From NCBI GenBank assembly GCA_030272585.1, contig BSYQ01000002.1, forward strand, positions 7,688,001 to 7,752,000: DNA of 64,000 bases, read 5' to 3'. Positions within the stretch are counted from its first letter, which is position 1. Every line of letters starts with the position of its first letter. The stretch comes from Bryopsis sp. KO-2023 (lineage: Eukaryota > Chlorophyta > Ulvophyceae > Bryopsidales > Bryopsidaceae). The notes beneath the pieces are model-generated. The model was not told the origin of the DNA. It ran no database searches and saw only the letters and a program-made list of their open reading frames with translations. Of the stretch, positions 1-11,084 are shown in pieces. Made by a program: the position numbers and the translations under genes.

Positions 1-734
1 ATCCCCCTCTCCACACTCTTTTCTTTTTTTGAAAATGAAATTTCACACAACAAAGAGCACCATCCCTGCAGAAGCAGCCCCAGCGTTTGCAGTCTTTCTT
101 TCAAACTCTTTGACTACAAACAAAACACTCGCTCTGTCTTGATGATCTAAGACTGGGTGGCACCCCGGCTAGCACGACCTGATGTTTCCCTTGTAATTTC
201 GATCTTCAAACCGACATCAGAGGGGTCATTCCACAGGAATGAACTCCTTGGCATCGTGGTGAAGATGCAACGGTTACGGTTGGGTTCTCCAGCAAGGAGT
301 CAAGTGATGTGTGCATGCCAACTTTTACTGAGAAGCAAGTGTGAAATCACTGGCGTCATGCCCACGTGATAAATTTCCTGGAGATTGTTCGAGAGGGGGC
401 TTTCATGGCTCCAGCAGAATAGCCCCTTGCTTCGACATGGGAGCAATTAGCCGACTATAGTTGTCCTGTTGGAAAGGAATTTAAACTCAGAGTGGGGAAC
501 AACAACAACAATGATTACATGTTACCTGAGGACTCACTCTGCTTCTATCTCTTCTCAGAGTGGGGAAACACATATTGTTTTCGCTGTAGACATTGCTTCA
601 GTTCGGTAGTGTCAGGGGATTCTCTCATCTGAAACCTCAAAAGAAAAAGTCACTGGAATCGATAGAAACTAAAGTGATATCAGAAAAGGCTTGAAGATGC
701 TTATGATAAATGGTCTGCCCAGACATGGCGCTCG
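1..734. other. No gene recognised
   Basis: I see no convincing exon, RNA gene or repeat copy here. Short open frames are present but none resembles a known family. The last part may hold upstream exons or the promoter of the lectin-like gene that follows. Confidence 0.4.
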
Positions 735-1421
735 TTGGAGATCAAGGTTCTGTGTGACTGGATTACAGCAAAAACGTCCATTCCTGTTCTCGCGCCAGGT
801 ACAGGATTCGGTGTGGAATCCCTGCCACCAGCACAGCAGAAAAAAAAAACCGAACCGAAAAGCTGGTTTCACGAGGAAAGCCTACTACGCAGTCCGGTGT
901 CTATAAACAAGACCGTCCTAGAGGGAGCACTCCCTGGAAAGGCTGTTGATGGAGATGGAAACCCACGTTGGGAGGGGAAATACTGCCAACATACCCCCGA
1001 AACCGTCAACCCTTGGTGGTCAGTCGATTTGCTGGATGAATACGACGTTTCTAGGGTTGCGATAAGCAGCCAACACTCCTATCCGAACCTGTCTTGCAAT
1101 CTGGTGATATCTGTTGGTGACAATCCATTTTCCGTGTCGAATCCCGCTTGTTTGATCGGTGGGGTGGTTGCCCTAAAGAAAACCAAGTCCTTCCCTTGTG
1201 CGTTGCGGGGAAGATTTGTGACCGTCACAAGCGTAAGCCCCAGCGAATACCTCTCACTGTGCGAAGCGGAGGTGTACGCAATCGTCGAGACGGAGAAGCA
1301 CAAAAAAAAAGTCATGCATGAAAATCCCCCCCCAAAAAAAGTAAAAGCAGAATCGAGAACAAAAACAAAACCCCGCCGTCGGTTTCAGCACCGGCGGCTA
1401 CGACCTCCCTGGCGCATCTGA
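735..1421 (+). CDS. Fucolectin-type (FTP / F5-8C-like) lectin domain exon
   Basis: An open frame of about 228 codons carries a domain resembling the eel-fucolectin/tachylectin-4/pentraxin-1 (FTP) family, a carbohydrate-binding beta-sandwich usually found in secreted or surface proteins. Family-like marks are an early AVDGDGNPRW segment, a KYCQHT cysteine, the core NPWWSVDLLDEYDVSRVAI, later cysteines in NPACLIGG and FPCALRGRFVTV, and the closing LCEAEVYA strand. The domain spans roughly residues 50-190. The frame opens on TTG with no good ATG, so an upstream exon, perhaps encoding a signal peptide, is likely missing from this model. From about 1316 the frame runs into repeat R4, so its lysine/arginine-rich tail of about 35 residues is repeat-derived and the true end is uncertain. 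The sugar ligand cannot be read. The domain call is fairly secure, the gene ends are not. Confidence 0.6.
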   Translation: MEIKVLCDWITAKTSIPVLAPGTGFGVESLPPAQQKKKTEPKSWFHEESLLRSPVSINKTVLEGALPGKAVDGDGNPRWEGKYCQHTPETVNPWWSVDLLDEYDVSRVAISSQHSYPNLSCNLVISVGDNPFSVSNPACLIGGVVALKKTKSFPCALRGRFVTVTSVSPSEYLSLCEAEVYAIVETEKHKKKVMHENPPPKKVKAESRTKTKPRRRFQHRRLRPPWRI

Positions 1422-1795
1422 TCATCCCTGTCAGTTCGAGAGTGAAGGTTCGAAACCGGGACCTGGTGGCCAAGGATCCTCTAGCAGATCCCCTTGACCA
1501 GCGGGCGAACGATGACATGCGGCGATGTCGCACTCAAGTACCCCCCCAAGGATGATTCACCCAACCGCCAGAAACTCGAGCGGTACTCTCCGACGTCTTC
1601 GAAGACGTCCCCGGTCCAAACCAGCTGAATCCAAATCGGTGTCCTCGCGATGCTCACGCGTGGTGGTGACCAAAGCCACCAAAGAGTCAGGTGGATGAGA
1701 GTGTGGGGAGCTGTTGTGTGGGGGACAGGAAAACGCTTTTCCTGTTCTGGAGAAGCTCGATCGAGTTCTCACGGCAACCAAACGCACCAACGGGT
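1310..1795 (-). repeat. Dispersed repeat R4, copy 1 (inverted relative to 7.2-7.7 kb)
   Basis: This segment is the reverse complement of 7270-7740 with scattered differences. Shared landmarks include a TCTTCGAAGACGT palindrome, a GGTTCGAA box-B-like motif, a CCGGCGG-rich stem and a CATGCATG end. The two copies flank the AP2 gene and face each other. The internal box-A-like and box-B-like motifs suggest a tRNA-derived SINE, but no tRNA fold is complete. Confidence 0.6.
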
Positions 1796-2159
1796 GCCAT
1801 GGTTTTGGCGCAGCGCGCATGAGCTGGTGATTGCGGAAAGAATCTAATTAGTTTTTTGGGGCCGATTCACACCGTTGCACCGAGACTAAATGTCAGTGAG
1901 GAATGCGGGGCACTGGAGCTCTCACAAACAACCGACCCAAATTCCCGGCTGGGGTGTTCGCTGGAAAAAGAAAATGTCGTGAGCGCGTCGCCAAACATCA
2001 GAGGAGGGACTTTCATTGCGCAAACTAAAATACGCGCGCTGCAACACGGTCGCGCGTGGACGAGGCTGGTGGGGGATCATTCTGTGTTGCTTTTTTGTGG
2101 TGAGAGTTGACATCTAATCGAATGCTGCTTCTTCTGCATACTGTCCATCAACTATCGAG
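1796..2159. other. No gene recognised
   Basis: Unannotated spacer between repeat R4 and the PAN-type gene fragment. Nothing here matches a family I recognise. Confidence 0.4.
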
Positions 2160-2575
2160 TTGATGGCTTCATGCGTGATCGAACAGGGTACAGAACAGCG
2201 GAAAAGTTATGCTATCTCCACAGATCAGGGGCATTTTTCAACATACGGGTTCTTGTCGTCATGGTATCAGTAGCAGTTCGTTTGGTCTTCGCACTCGGTG
2301 TATGAGTAGGCGACGCAGAAGAGCGTCGCGACGAGCAGAGCCGAGAGCACGAAGGTTGAAGGAGCCATAGTGTGTGAGGCAGTTCACGGAATCGAGGCCT
2401 CAAGCGCGGTACTTGTAGGAACACAAAACCGCGAACACTACAGCATGGCTCAAGGCTTTCGTGTCGCACTCGATCTGCTGTGCGGGGGCGATCTGGGTGA
2501 ATGCCAGACTGAGGCCAACACTTTGCTTGACTGTAAAGCGGATCTCGTTTCTTGGCTTGATGTTCCGGGAAAAAG
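2160..2575 (-). repeat. Duplicated first exon and promoter of the PAN-type gene
   Basis: This block matches 19260-19670 in the same orientation. The match covers the start of intron 1, exon 1 and about 200 bases upstream of the start codon. No counterpart of exons 2 and 3 is visible nearby, so only the 5' part of the gene was duplicated, or the rest was lost. Confidence 0.8.
2247..2368 (-). pseudogene. Exon-1 fragment of the secreted PAN/Apple-like protein
   Basis: The reading starts MAPSTFVLSALLVATLFCVA, nearly the same signal peptide as the intact gene at 19467. It continues YSYTECEDQTNCY and meets a TGA where the intact gene has a tryptophan codon. The 5' splice site (GTATG) is kept, but exons 2 and 3 are absent. 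It is best read as a broken partial duplicate. The promoter-side similarity could still allow transcription. Confidence 0.8.
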
Positions 2576-3685
2576 GCCAGAATTTTTCGACGTTAATCAA
2601 TGACACAGCCAATCTTTAGGCCAGAAATTTCTGATATCCTTGCTTAATTTCACCTCAATCAGTCAGCCAGAACGAGGCAAACTTGTGGACCTCAGCAGTG
2701 GATCAAAAGTTGGGCAGATCAGTAGCAGCAAATTTGATTTTTAGAAAAAGGCTTGTGGTTGGCTGGCCCCTTTATGAGAAAACTGTTGAACTTCACATCA
2801 ACTAAAATAAAAGAATGATAAGAACAAATTCATGTGGCTTTCTCTTCAAGAGACAAGTTGTCAGGGTATGATCAGCTGATCATACCCTGATCACTGCAGT
2901 GTGATTCAGCCAGGGGCCGTGTTTTTTCAATGTCAATGATGGCCTCTTTTTTTAGTCATAATAGAGTCTGTTATTATCTTTCTTCAACAATTATTCGCCA
3001 TCATCTTTTTTCAACAGCTTACAAGGAGGTGCAACCTTTGGTGGTAATGGTCCTCTTTGAATATATTTTGATGTCTTTCTTGTCATCTCATTTCTAATAC
3101 GGGACTTGCTCTTGGGTACCCCTTATATCAGTTGTACATCAATGTCTCTGGAATGAGACAGAACAAGGCTTAGAATTAACTTTACCAAGGCGAAGAGGCT
3201 GGGTATACCCCAGGGGTTTGAACTGCTTTCCTGCAGCACAGCTGAGTTGTCATTTTTGACCACGAATGTCTGTTGTCTTTGTAGTTAGCAAAGTTCTATT
3301 CATGCTTGGGCAAAGATCCCATGAGACTTGGGTGGAGACTGAATGGAGCCTCGAAAACTACAACCAACTGTTTGGCAGTATCGGCCAAACACATGGTGGT
3401 GGAGCGGTAAGTCTCCTTAATACGTCGTCTGACAAGCTCCGATTGGGACGTCACGTCGTTCTTTCCGTTCAATAGAGAAAAGGGCCTTGACGATTGGACA
3501 GTCGAAAAGGACAAAGGCGTCCAATGTTTATACCTTTCTGAGCCGCGGGACAGCTATCAATCTGCAAATAGGTCTATCACAACGAAAACAATCCAACCCC
3601 CGCTTAGTGGTGCCAACGTTTAGGGAAGTATCGAGGATCGCAGCAGAAAGTTGCTTCAGAAAGCAGATTCTGTAGGACATGAACA
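2576..3685. other. Spacer with an R1 fragment and a palindrome
   Basis: Positions about 2660-2800 resemble part of repeat R1 (compare 9735-9800 and 48280-48350). A perfect 30-base palindrome lies at 2861-2890. Short open frames at 3266-3475 and 3487-3675 match nothing I recognise. The end of this stretch would hold the AP2 gene promoter. Confidence 0.45.
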
Positions 3686-5464
3686 ATGAGCTCACCCAGT
3701 AGTGACTCTATTCTTCGTTTTCTGGGACAATACAGAATCGAGCCACAAGAATTGGAAAAATTTGGAAGTCTCGACGCAGGTGAGGTTACGGGGTGTCAAC
3801 GCCAAGAGAAAATGTGCATTTTTTATGCCTCCAAAAGACTGAGTTATTGATCTCGACCGGCGGCCACTGAGTTTTGGAATTGCAATGTAACGAACAACTG
3901 TGGTTCCTTCGTTCGGATTGTGCTGATGAGGAGGTTTACGCTTTGTTGCTGTTTTCTGGCGCAGTTTTGAGGAGTGCAGAGTGTTCATGGGACTGTCTTT
4001 CATTGTCGAAGCCACACACGCAGGATAATACAGGGTTCCAAGGGGCTGGACCCGCAGCTGAGGCTGGATTCGACTTGGATGGTGGAGCCCATAAGGCGTA
4101 CCATTGTACACAGTTCATGAAAAGCACTGGACAGTGGAATCCTCATAGCAGTACTCCAAGGCAGTCACCACAATCTCAAGGGATACCAGAAAGGACTCTT
4201 CTGGAAAATGATTCTTGTGTGCACCAAAAACCTGGATCTGTAATTGTGAGCCAAACTGCCTGCAGTCTTGAGCCTGGTCAAGACACCACCATGCATTTGG
4301 AGGAAGGTCTACCTGTGTGTTGCATGGTTCCCAGTTCCACCCCTGCAGAGGCTCCAAAGGTGTGGATCTGGTCTTCATTTTCATCTCTTTGCCCACCAAA
4401 TAGCCTTTTTCAAGATTTTTTCCCCATTTTTATTTATTTTTTCTGACTCCAGGTGTCCATTCCAAATGTTCACAACATGGGACTCACCAATCCAGAATAT
4501 GTGGCTTTTCCTACCCAACCAAGCCACCCTTTTGGAGGCTCAGCTCTGCTTCCAGGTAGAAATGACCATCCCCGTTTCGGAAGTTATCTCGAAACGGATC
4601 AGACAGTTGGTGGCCTGTTGCCTGGAGTGCACTACAGCGCGTTGCACATGAATGGAGAACCATCAAGTCAACCACCTTTTCAGAGTTGGGGCAAATTGAC
4701 TCCCACATGTGCTGCCATCACTGAAAGTGTTCCAGGAGTTTCACACTTCCACAAGGAAATCAATGACAATGATTCCACAAAGCAAAATTGCCCCCAGACA
4801 GAATCGGCTGAGATGGGCAGTGAAGTATCAAAGCTGGCTGCAGTTATTGCAAGTGGTGGGGAAGAAAAATGGATTGCAAAATTTGGGAAGTCTTCTCCCT
4901 ACATTGGTGTTACAAAGCACCGAAAAAGCAACAGGTGAGTGATTTTCCATGAAAAATAGCCATTGCTTCACTTATCTGAATTGCACAAGTCTTTCGTGCA
5001 ATTATTGATTGAGCCCTTTTGGGACAGGTGGGAAGCCCATATATGGATAAAAGATTATGGAAGGCAATTGTACCTTGGAGGATTTTCAACCGCTGAAGAG
5101 GCAGCTTGCGCCTATGATCTTGTTGCAATCAAGTGCAAGGGGGTGAAAGCAACAACCAATTCTAGGAGTGAACGGTGTGTATCATTCTCAGTGAGAGCAT
5201 AACTCTGATGCTTTGTGTTTTCTTTGTTGCACTTATCACCTGTGGCTGTGGTGTATAGCTACTCCCCATTGATGCTGTCAAGGGGCAAACAAAGGAGCAA
5301 AGGTTTTTCCAGGGGAAACTCCATGTACAGAGGTGTCACACAGCATCCTAATGGTGGGTACAACCTTTCTCTGAAGCATTCAGCAAAGATCGAGCACGGT
5401 AAATTTGGTGCTGTCATTTGATTTGTAGTTTTTCGTAGCGTTGTGCACATATAATATAATTAGG

Positions 5465-5527
<63 letters not shown>

Positions 5528-6169
5528 CTGTGTGCTGTTACTTATTACAAGGTCGTTGGGAATCAAGAATAGGAATTAGTGGGAATCGTCATATATATCT
5601 GGGTCTCTATGAGAAGCAAGAGGATGCTGCCAGCCATTATGACCGGGCCCTTGTGAGAATGCGAGGGTGGAGAGCAACAACAAACTTTCCATTTTCTGAG
5701 TATCAATCTGAGCTGGAGGAACACAAGCTCTTGGAGGAGGTATGTTAACACATGTCAGTTCAGTGTTGGGAGGACGTTCGTCAAGTGTTGGGAGGGGTAT
5801 GAAAGCAAATTGCTGTGCCTGCATTCCACATTTGTTAAGAAATAATATTGAAACCGATAATGAATCTGTTCCTCACAATTTCAGGGGGGGAAAGCCATCC
5901 AGAAACTGAGTGTACATGATTTGATGGGACCCTATGATTTCTATACTTCAAAATACCAGAGAATTAGTGACACACTTCTTAAATTCATTTTCCAGAAGCT
6001 GATGGATGATGCAGAGGAGATTGAATGTGAATCTGATCCTATTCTGAGGAAAGTATACGGATTGTGGGTAAAGAAGGGTGGACGGGATCCCCTTGAAAGG
6101 CTTATTGTACGAATACGAGAATCTGAAGAGCCTTCAAGGAACGATGAAAAGGCAGGCAGCAATGCGTGA
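3686..6169 (+). CDS. Double AP2-domain DNA-binding protein
   Basis: Seven exons give a protein of about 561 residues: 3686-3779, 3965-4359, 4453-4934, 5028-5174, 5259-5353, 5552-5739 and 5885-6169. All junctions are GT-AG and the phase is continuous. The protein starts [20 protein letters not shown]. Two AP2 domains follow a long polar N-terminal region. AP2-1 (about residues 312-372) runs from [20 protein letters not shown] through [18 protein letters not shown]2-2 (about 395-455) runs from [20 protein letters not shown] through [18 protein letters not shown] to WRATTNFPF. Both keep the WEA/WES strand and the YLG turn of the three-stranded DNA-binding sheet. The role is inferred to be a nuclear sequence-specific transcription factor. 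Each AP2 domain is split by an intron, and intron 5 contains a (TG)n run. Coding-like windows after 6270 leave open additional or alternative 3' exons. The target genes are unknown. Confidence 0.85.
5466..5527 (+). repeat. (TG)n microsatellite in AP2 intron 5
   Basis: An uninterrupted TG run of about 27 units ends in a short GCGCGCGC tract. It lies inside the intron between exons 5 and 6 of the AP2 gene, about 25 bases before the 3' splice site. It is likely length-polymorphic and Z-DNA-prone. Confidence 0.95.
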
Positions 6170-7194
6170 AGTACAGCGATTGCTATCCAGGCTTCTTTTT
6201 CTTGGATTGTATTGGATCTGTGCAAGGTGTTTGTGGAATAAGCAAATTTTTGATTATGTGATAACAATTGCAAGGTATTCCAACAAACCATGAATCGAGC
6301 GAGTGGCACACATTCTCAGACTGTCCATCTGAAATCCCCGCTTCTTTATTTGGTGAATCAAACTACGGAGGGTCTTGGGCCTGCAGGGTAACCCCCTGGA
6401 GCATTTCCACCCACGATCCCAATTGTGGTTTTTTCCGTCGCTCATCGATTGTCAAAACGCCTCAATTGTTCAAGGGCGATCTTATCATGGGTACCTCATA
6501 CGATGAGTTATTTGTGTTTTCGTGTTCTCCACCTGTGCCAAAAAATCTGGAAACTACTTTTCTTTCGAGAAATTCACTTACTATGGACCCAGCAACAGGA
6601 GGGGTGGTCGAACTCCAGGTCCTCAGTTTGCTATTGGTGCTTTCTGGTCCACAAGAGAAAGAAGGAACGAAAAAAAGATACGAGTGCAGACATGATGGCA
6701 TGTTGCAAGATGGATTTCTCTTAGAAGACATCTTTAGGGGTTCAAAAAGCTTATCAACGTTATCCTGTACTATAGAATCCTTCTTTTGGGCTGCTGAAGA
6801 CAGTCGACACCACACGAGCCAGGTCCACGGGTTTCAGTTTCACCAGAGGACTTCAGTCAGAAAATCGCTTCGTTGAGAGGGATTTATTCTGCAGAATTTT
6901 CGCTGGGACGACTGCAGCACACACAAAAAACGTTCGAAAGTGCAACCAAGACCACATACCTTCCGAAAAAAAACATCAGAGGTGTAAAAGATGTCGAGAA
7001 ACGGTTCCCAGAAATTGCGAAGGATGAAGAGAAGGAACGAGTGGATTCAAAAAAAGCAAAGTTTCCGCTCAGCAAATCGTGTTTTTCTGGTAGAACCTCC
7101 GAGCTCTTCCCAGCCCTTGATAAGGACTTCGTCTACACCACTTCGTTTCCAGCATTCTTTGATCCCCTCGCAGGAAACACTAACATTACTTCTC
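6170..7194 (+). other. Possible extra exons, unassigned
   Basis: Two windows look coding. About 6275-6388 reads VFQQTMNRASGTHSQTVHLK and ends before a GGGTAACC donor-like site. About 6565-6690 reads YGPSNRRGGRTPGPQFAIGA after a CTTTTCTTTCGAG acceptor-like site. They could be alternative 3' exons of the AP2 gene or a separate small gene. I could not join them with a continuous phase. Longer open frames at 6268-6876 and 6873-7256 are unrecognised. Confidence 0.25.
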
Positions 7195-7740
7195 CCTGTG
7201 TGGTCAGTGGGAGGGAGGGAGTTTCAAAGGAAAAAAAAGCTCTTTTCCTTTTTTAGAAGAGGAAGCTCTGCTGAGAGCTTGACCGAGCTTCTCCAGAACA
7301 GGAAAGCGTTTTCCTATCCCCCACACGACAGCTCCCCGCACTCTCACTCACCTGACTCTTTGGTGGCTTTGGTTACCACCACGCGTCAGCATCGCGAGGA
7401 CAGCGATTCGGATTGACAGCTGGTTTGGATGTGAAGACGTCTTCGAAGACGTCGGAGAGCCGCTCGACGCGCCCGCACCGCTCGAGTTTCTGGCGGTTGG
7501 GTGAGTCATCCTTGGGGGGGTACTTGAGTGCGACATCGATGCATGTCATCGTTCGCCCGCTGGTCAAGGGGATCTGCTAGAGGATTCCTGGCCACCAGGT
7601 CCCGGGTTCGAACCTTCACTCTCGAATTGTCATGCGCCAGAGAGGTCGTAGCCGCCGGTGCTGAAACCGCCGGCGGGGTTTTTGTTTTTGTTTTCGATTT
7701 TACTTTTACTTTGCTTGGGGGAATTTTCATGCATGTTGGA
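7195..7740 (+). repeat. Dispersed repeat R4, copy 2
   Basis: The mate of the 1310-1795 copy, in the opposite orientation. It begins with the block GTGGTCAGTGGGAGGGAG followed by a purine tract, and ends at CATGCATG. A TGGTCAAGGGG box-A-like motif and a GGGTTCGAACC box-B-like motif lie about 40 bases apart near 7560-7615, as expected of a tRNA-related pol III promoter. Confidence 0.6.
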
Positions 7741-8103
7741 GGAAAAAAACTGCTGTTGTTCTCGGTGCCCTTGTGTGTGTGCGTGTTTTGTTGGATCCTG
7801 GATGTTTATGGTTCTGTTATAATTTGCACCAACCCACTTGGTTTCCCAACAAAAGCGAAAAACCCCCCTGCCAGCCGATCGGCCCATTCCTCAAGATCAG
7901 TCAGACTGTGGGTGCAGATCCAACCAGAAGCCTACCAGTCACCACCCATCTACTTTCCCGACGAGCTTGGAAAAGCTGGTTTTGGCTGCACCCAACGGTC
8001 AGTCTGACTGACGTCCCTGACGTCCCTTTCGAGGGGCATTCCACATCCCCTTTGGCCACCCTGACCAGCCACGTGTGATGACATCCCTTTACCCAATCAT
8101 CAA
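7741..8103. other. No gene recognised
   Basis: Spacer between R4 and R1. An open frame crosses it without family resemblance. Its right part has no clear counterpart beside the other R1 copy. Confidence 0.35.
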
Positions 8104-10015
8104 ATTCGCACCTATTATTCCAGCCACTGTTGATTCAATGCTGGTGGATGTGAATTTCGTTTTGGAAATGTGGAAACTCAGGTAGCGGTGGCCTGAACAT
8201 TGTTTTCTAGTTCTTGACAATGGGGGGGCGGACTACAAACAAGCGAAGAGACAAAATCTGCTCGACTTCTCCATGCTACGGGCAGCAACAAGAGGAGCCC
8301 CATCTCAAAAGGACTGCAGGGAAAACTGGATGGCTGGCCAGGTCAAGTTAGTTTTCATTTACCCATCTGCTGAAAAAAATGAAAGAAAAAAAGAGAGAAA
8401 AAAGAAAAGGAGTGCCAGCAATCTTAAGAGAAAATGAAACTTTTCCTTTTGGATGGGGAAAATGAGCAAAAACAATTGCAGGAAAGCATAGCCTAAGACT
8501 CTTTTTTTGTGGGTCAGTGACCCACAAAATATCAATAGCTGGTGGTCCTACAATAGAAATTTTCTAGAATATTTTTATACTCAAAAGTGCTGAAGATGTT
8601 GCATTGGGCTGTGGACACGTATGCATCACATCGGATCGGTTTTCACCGTTATGAATGCTATGATTCAGAACAGGTAAGGGGAAATTGAAGTGAAAAAATG
8701 AGTGAAAAAAAAGATTTGTTCATATTTTGAAAAAAACAAATTATACTGGGGTTTTTTGTGGGCGCGCAGTTTCTCTCTCTCGAAATATATTTATTTGGAT
8801 TATTTTTTATTCGTAGGAATCACTTCCGCATGTTTTGGTTGACCTTTGCAACAAAACAGAGATGACTAATAAGAACTTTACAAAATAAAAAGGTAAGCCA
8901 AATGCACCAGACCGGCTGGAGTGTTTTGTGGCTACTGCATTCAATTGGTTTTAGTCAAAAACACACACATGGACAGTGATGGTTTTCTGAATTCATCCAC
9001 ATGCGTAACCCTTTTTTTTTTTATTCCCGATGTAGGCTGACATCCACAAGCCTGATGCTGCCAACCTCCCTCACACTCCTCCCCCCCCCCCTTGGGACCA
9101 AAAAAAGGGGAAAAAAAAACAAAGGAAGCTTCGGTGGTCGAATTGGTGGACTCCAGAAAAACCAAGAATGTTAAAAAAGAATGGACCATCATCCGCCTGG
9201 CAGCAAAAATGGGACTGAGAAGAAAGTTGTGAGAAATTCTCCTGCCGGGCTAAAATGCCAATGGCTACATCACACTTCAACGAAAAGGTTTAAAAAAAAA
9301 ACATGCTTTGCTGAGCGTTGCAATCACCCTGGGCGTACCTCCACAATGAATAGAAAGAAGATCAAAGTATTTTTTTTTTTCAAGTTAAGTGCATCAGTTC
9401 CTGCTGTCGATGCCTTTTAATTTAGAGAAGGAACTTCAATTTTGTCAACCCAAGGTTAGGCTGGCCAATCGATTTGTTTGGGGCTGCTCTCCTGGATTTT
9501 CCGGAATTTTCACCTGGGCTTAAGACAGCTGTAGGTAATGATGTGGACTATTTAGGTTCAGTGAAAAGAATATCTTAAACACTACTGAGGGCAGTTTAAG
9601 GTTTCAATTGTGAGGCTGACGAAAAAAGATCCACACCCTTCTGAGTATCACTTTTTCTTTTTCTTTCTTTCTTTTTTTTTGGTTTCTTTTTTCACACCCT
9701 TTCGTTCAACGCCGCCACTGACCTTGGGGTGGATCTCCCCAATGAATCAAAAGTTGGGTCAGAACAGCAGCAGCAAATTTGATTTATAGAAAGGGACACC
9801 AAAAAGAGAACATATATTTTTCAGTGTCTTTTGTATGTCGTTTTTTTTTTATTTATTTTTTTTGAGTGGGGGGGAACGTACTCCTCCACTGAGTCTTGTT
9901 AATAATAGTTTGATAAAATGACCTGAAGTAGGCATGTTTCAGGTCCCTAGGGGCAGATCTTTTCAGGAATGAGTGTTTTCTTCTTTAAAAGAACAGATGA
10001 GGCCTCAAGTGAACA
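8104..10015 (+). repeat. Dispersed repeat R1, copy a
   Basis: A block of about 1.9 kb that recurs in the same orientation at 46711-48615 and, in shortened inverted form, at about 21100-22250. Landmarks: an ATTCCAGCCACTGTTGAT start, a GCTGGTGGATGTGAATTTCG segment, a 23-base palindrome around 8506-8528 (arms TTTGTGGGTCA), a GAATTGGTGGACTCC segment near 9138, and a GATGAGGCCT end. Copies differ by many substitutions and indels, so the family is not recent. No terminal repeats or long open frame are obvious. Confidence 0.75.
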
Positions 10016-11084
10016 GCCATGGATCGAAATAATGCTGGAATAGTCTGTCCTGGTTAGAGAAGAGTTTTTTTTTCTTGATATCATTGATGTTTTTGCATTT
10101 TATCTGATTTTTCTTGCGTTTTCGATAGTTTTAGACTTTAGCTCCGATGGACCTGGGCATGTTGAAAATGTATTCAGGATCAAGGTTCTCGGGTATGAAA
10201 TCGAATAAACCTGGCTGAACTTTGTATGATTCAGCATATTTGCTTACAATACATATTTTGGGAGATCAGTACGAGAGGGAAGAGAGTCCTTTTTTTTTGG
10301 TGGCAGCAGAACCAAGACAGAAATTGAAGGCTGATTTTTTCTGGCCCTTAAAGAAATAACAAAAAATACACAGTTGTCTTTTTTTTTTTTTTTTGGCTTC
10401 ATTTAGATAGATGTATATAGGAATCTATCAGAACCCCCTGGCGGCTTGGGCCATCTTGTTGCAATACGTTTTGCACACAATTGATTTTAGTTTACCTAAT
10501 TCCATACAATAATCTTAGTGCTGCAATATCAATCATTCTCCATAGTGCCTTAGCTGCTTATTGGTTGAGGGAAAATGCAAATTGATAAGAAATAGTAGGC
10601 ATAGTAGGTATTATGTTTTGCAAGCATTTATAAATACCTAAATACCTAAAATTCAAGTAAGATTTTCTCAGGAATCATATAATTATATGATTCCTGAGAA
10701 AATCTTACTTGAATTTTATTCATTTCATGCAACATTTTCTTATCAGAGCAGTATAATCCAGATGGAGTTTTTTTTTGCCCCTCACTTCTTGGGATAGTTT
10801 TGTTTGATCAATGATTTACTTGATTCACTGTTTCTGTCTTCTGTCTTCTGAAGCTCTCCTGAAACGTCTTCTTTCTATGAACCTTACCAATTGTTTTCAT
10901 TTTTCTCTTTTCCTACGATTCTCCTGAGTTGATGGACTGAAAACAGAAACCCTCTTTTGAAATTTTTGTTCGGGAGACCATAGATTCCTGAATTGTAACA
11001 TTTACATCCACAGAACAAAAGCACCACAAGAAAAAATTTCGAAGCCGAAACACACAAAATTGTTGTTGAAGTTCAGACATGTCT
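10016..11084. other. T-rich spacer with a long perfect palindrome
   Basis: Many T homopolymers and no convincing exon. Its first part is weakly similar to the R2 start beside the other R1 copy. A 72-base perfect palindrome lies at 10647-10718. The last part should hold the 3' UTR of the F-box gene on the minus strand. Confidence 0.45.
10647..10718. repeat. Perfect 72-base palindrome
   Basis: Two 36-base arms meet with no spacer between 10682 and 10683. The left arm runs TAAAATTCAAG to CATATAA and the right arm is its exact reverse complement. Such a sequence can extrude a cruciform or, if transcribed, form a long hairpin. A partial secondary symmetry (TAGGTATT and AATACCTA) precedes it. Confidence 0.95.

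Noticed and set aside
5467-5748. Open frame with a poly-Cys/Val start
   Set aside because: The start is the (TG)n microsatellite in an AP2 intron. Only the part from 5552 is a real exon.
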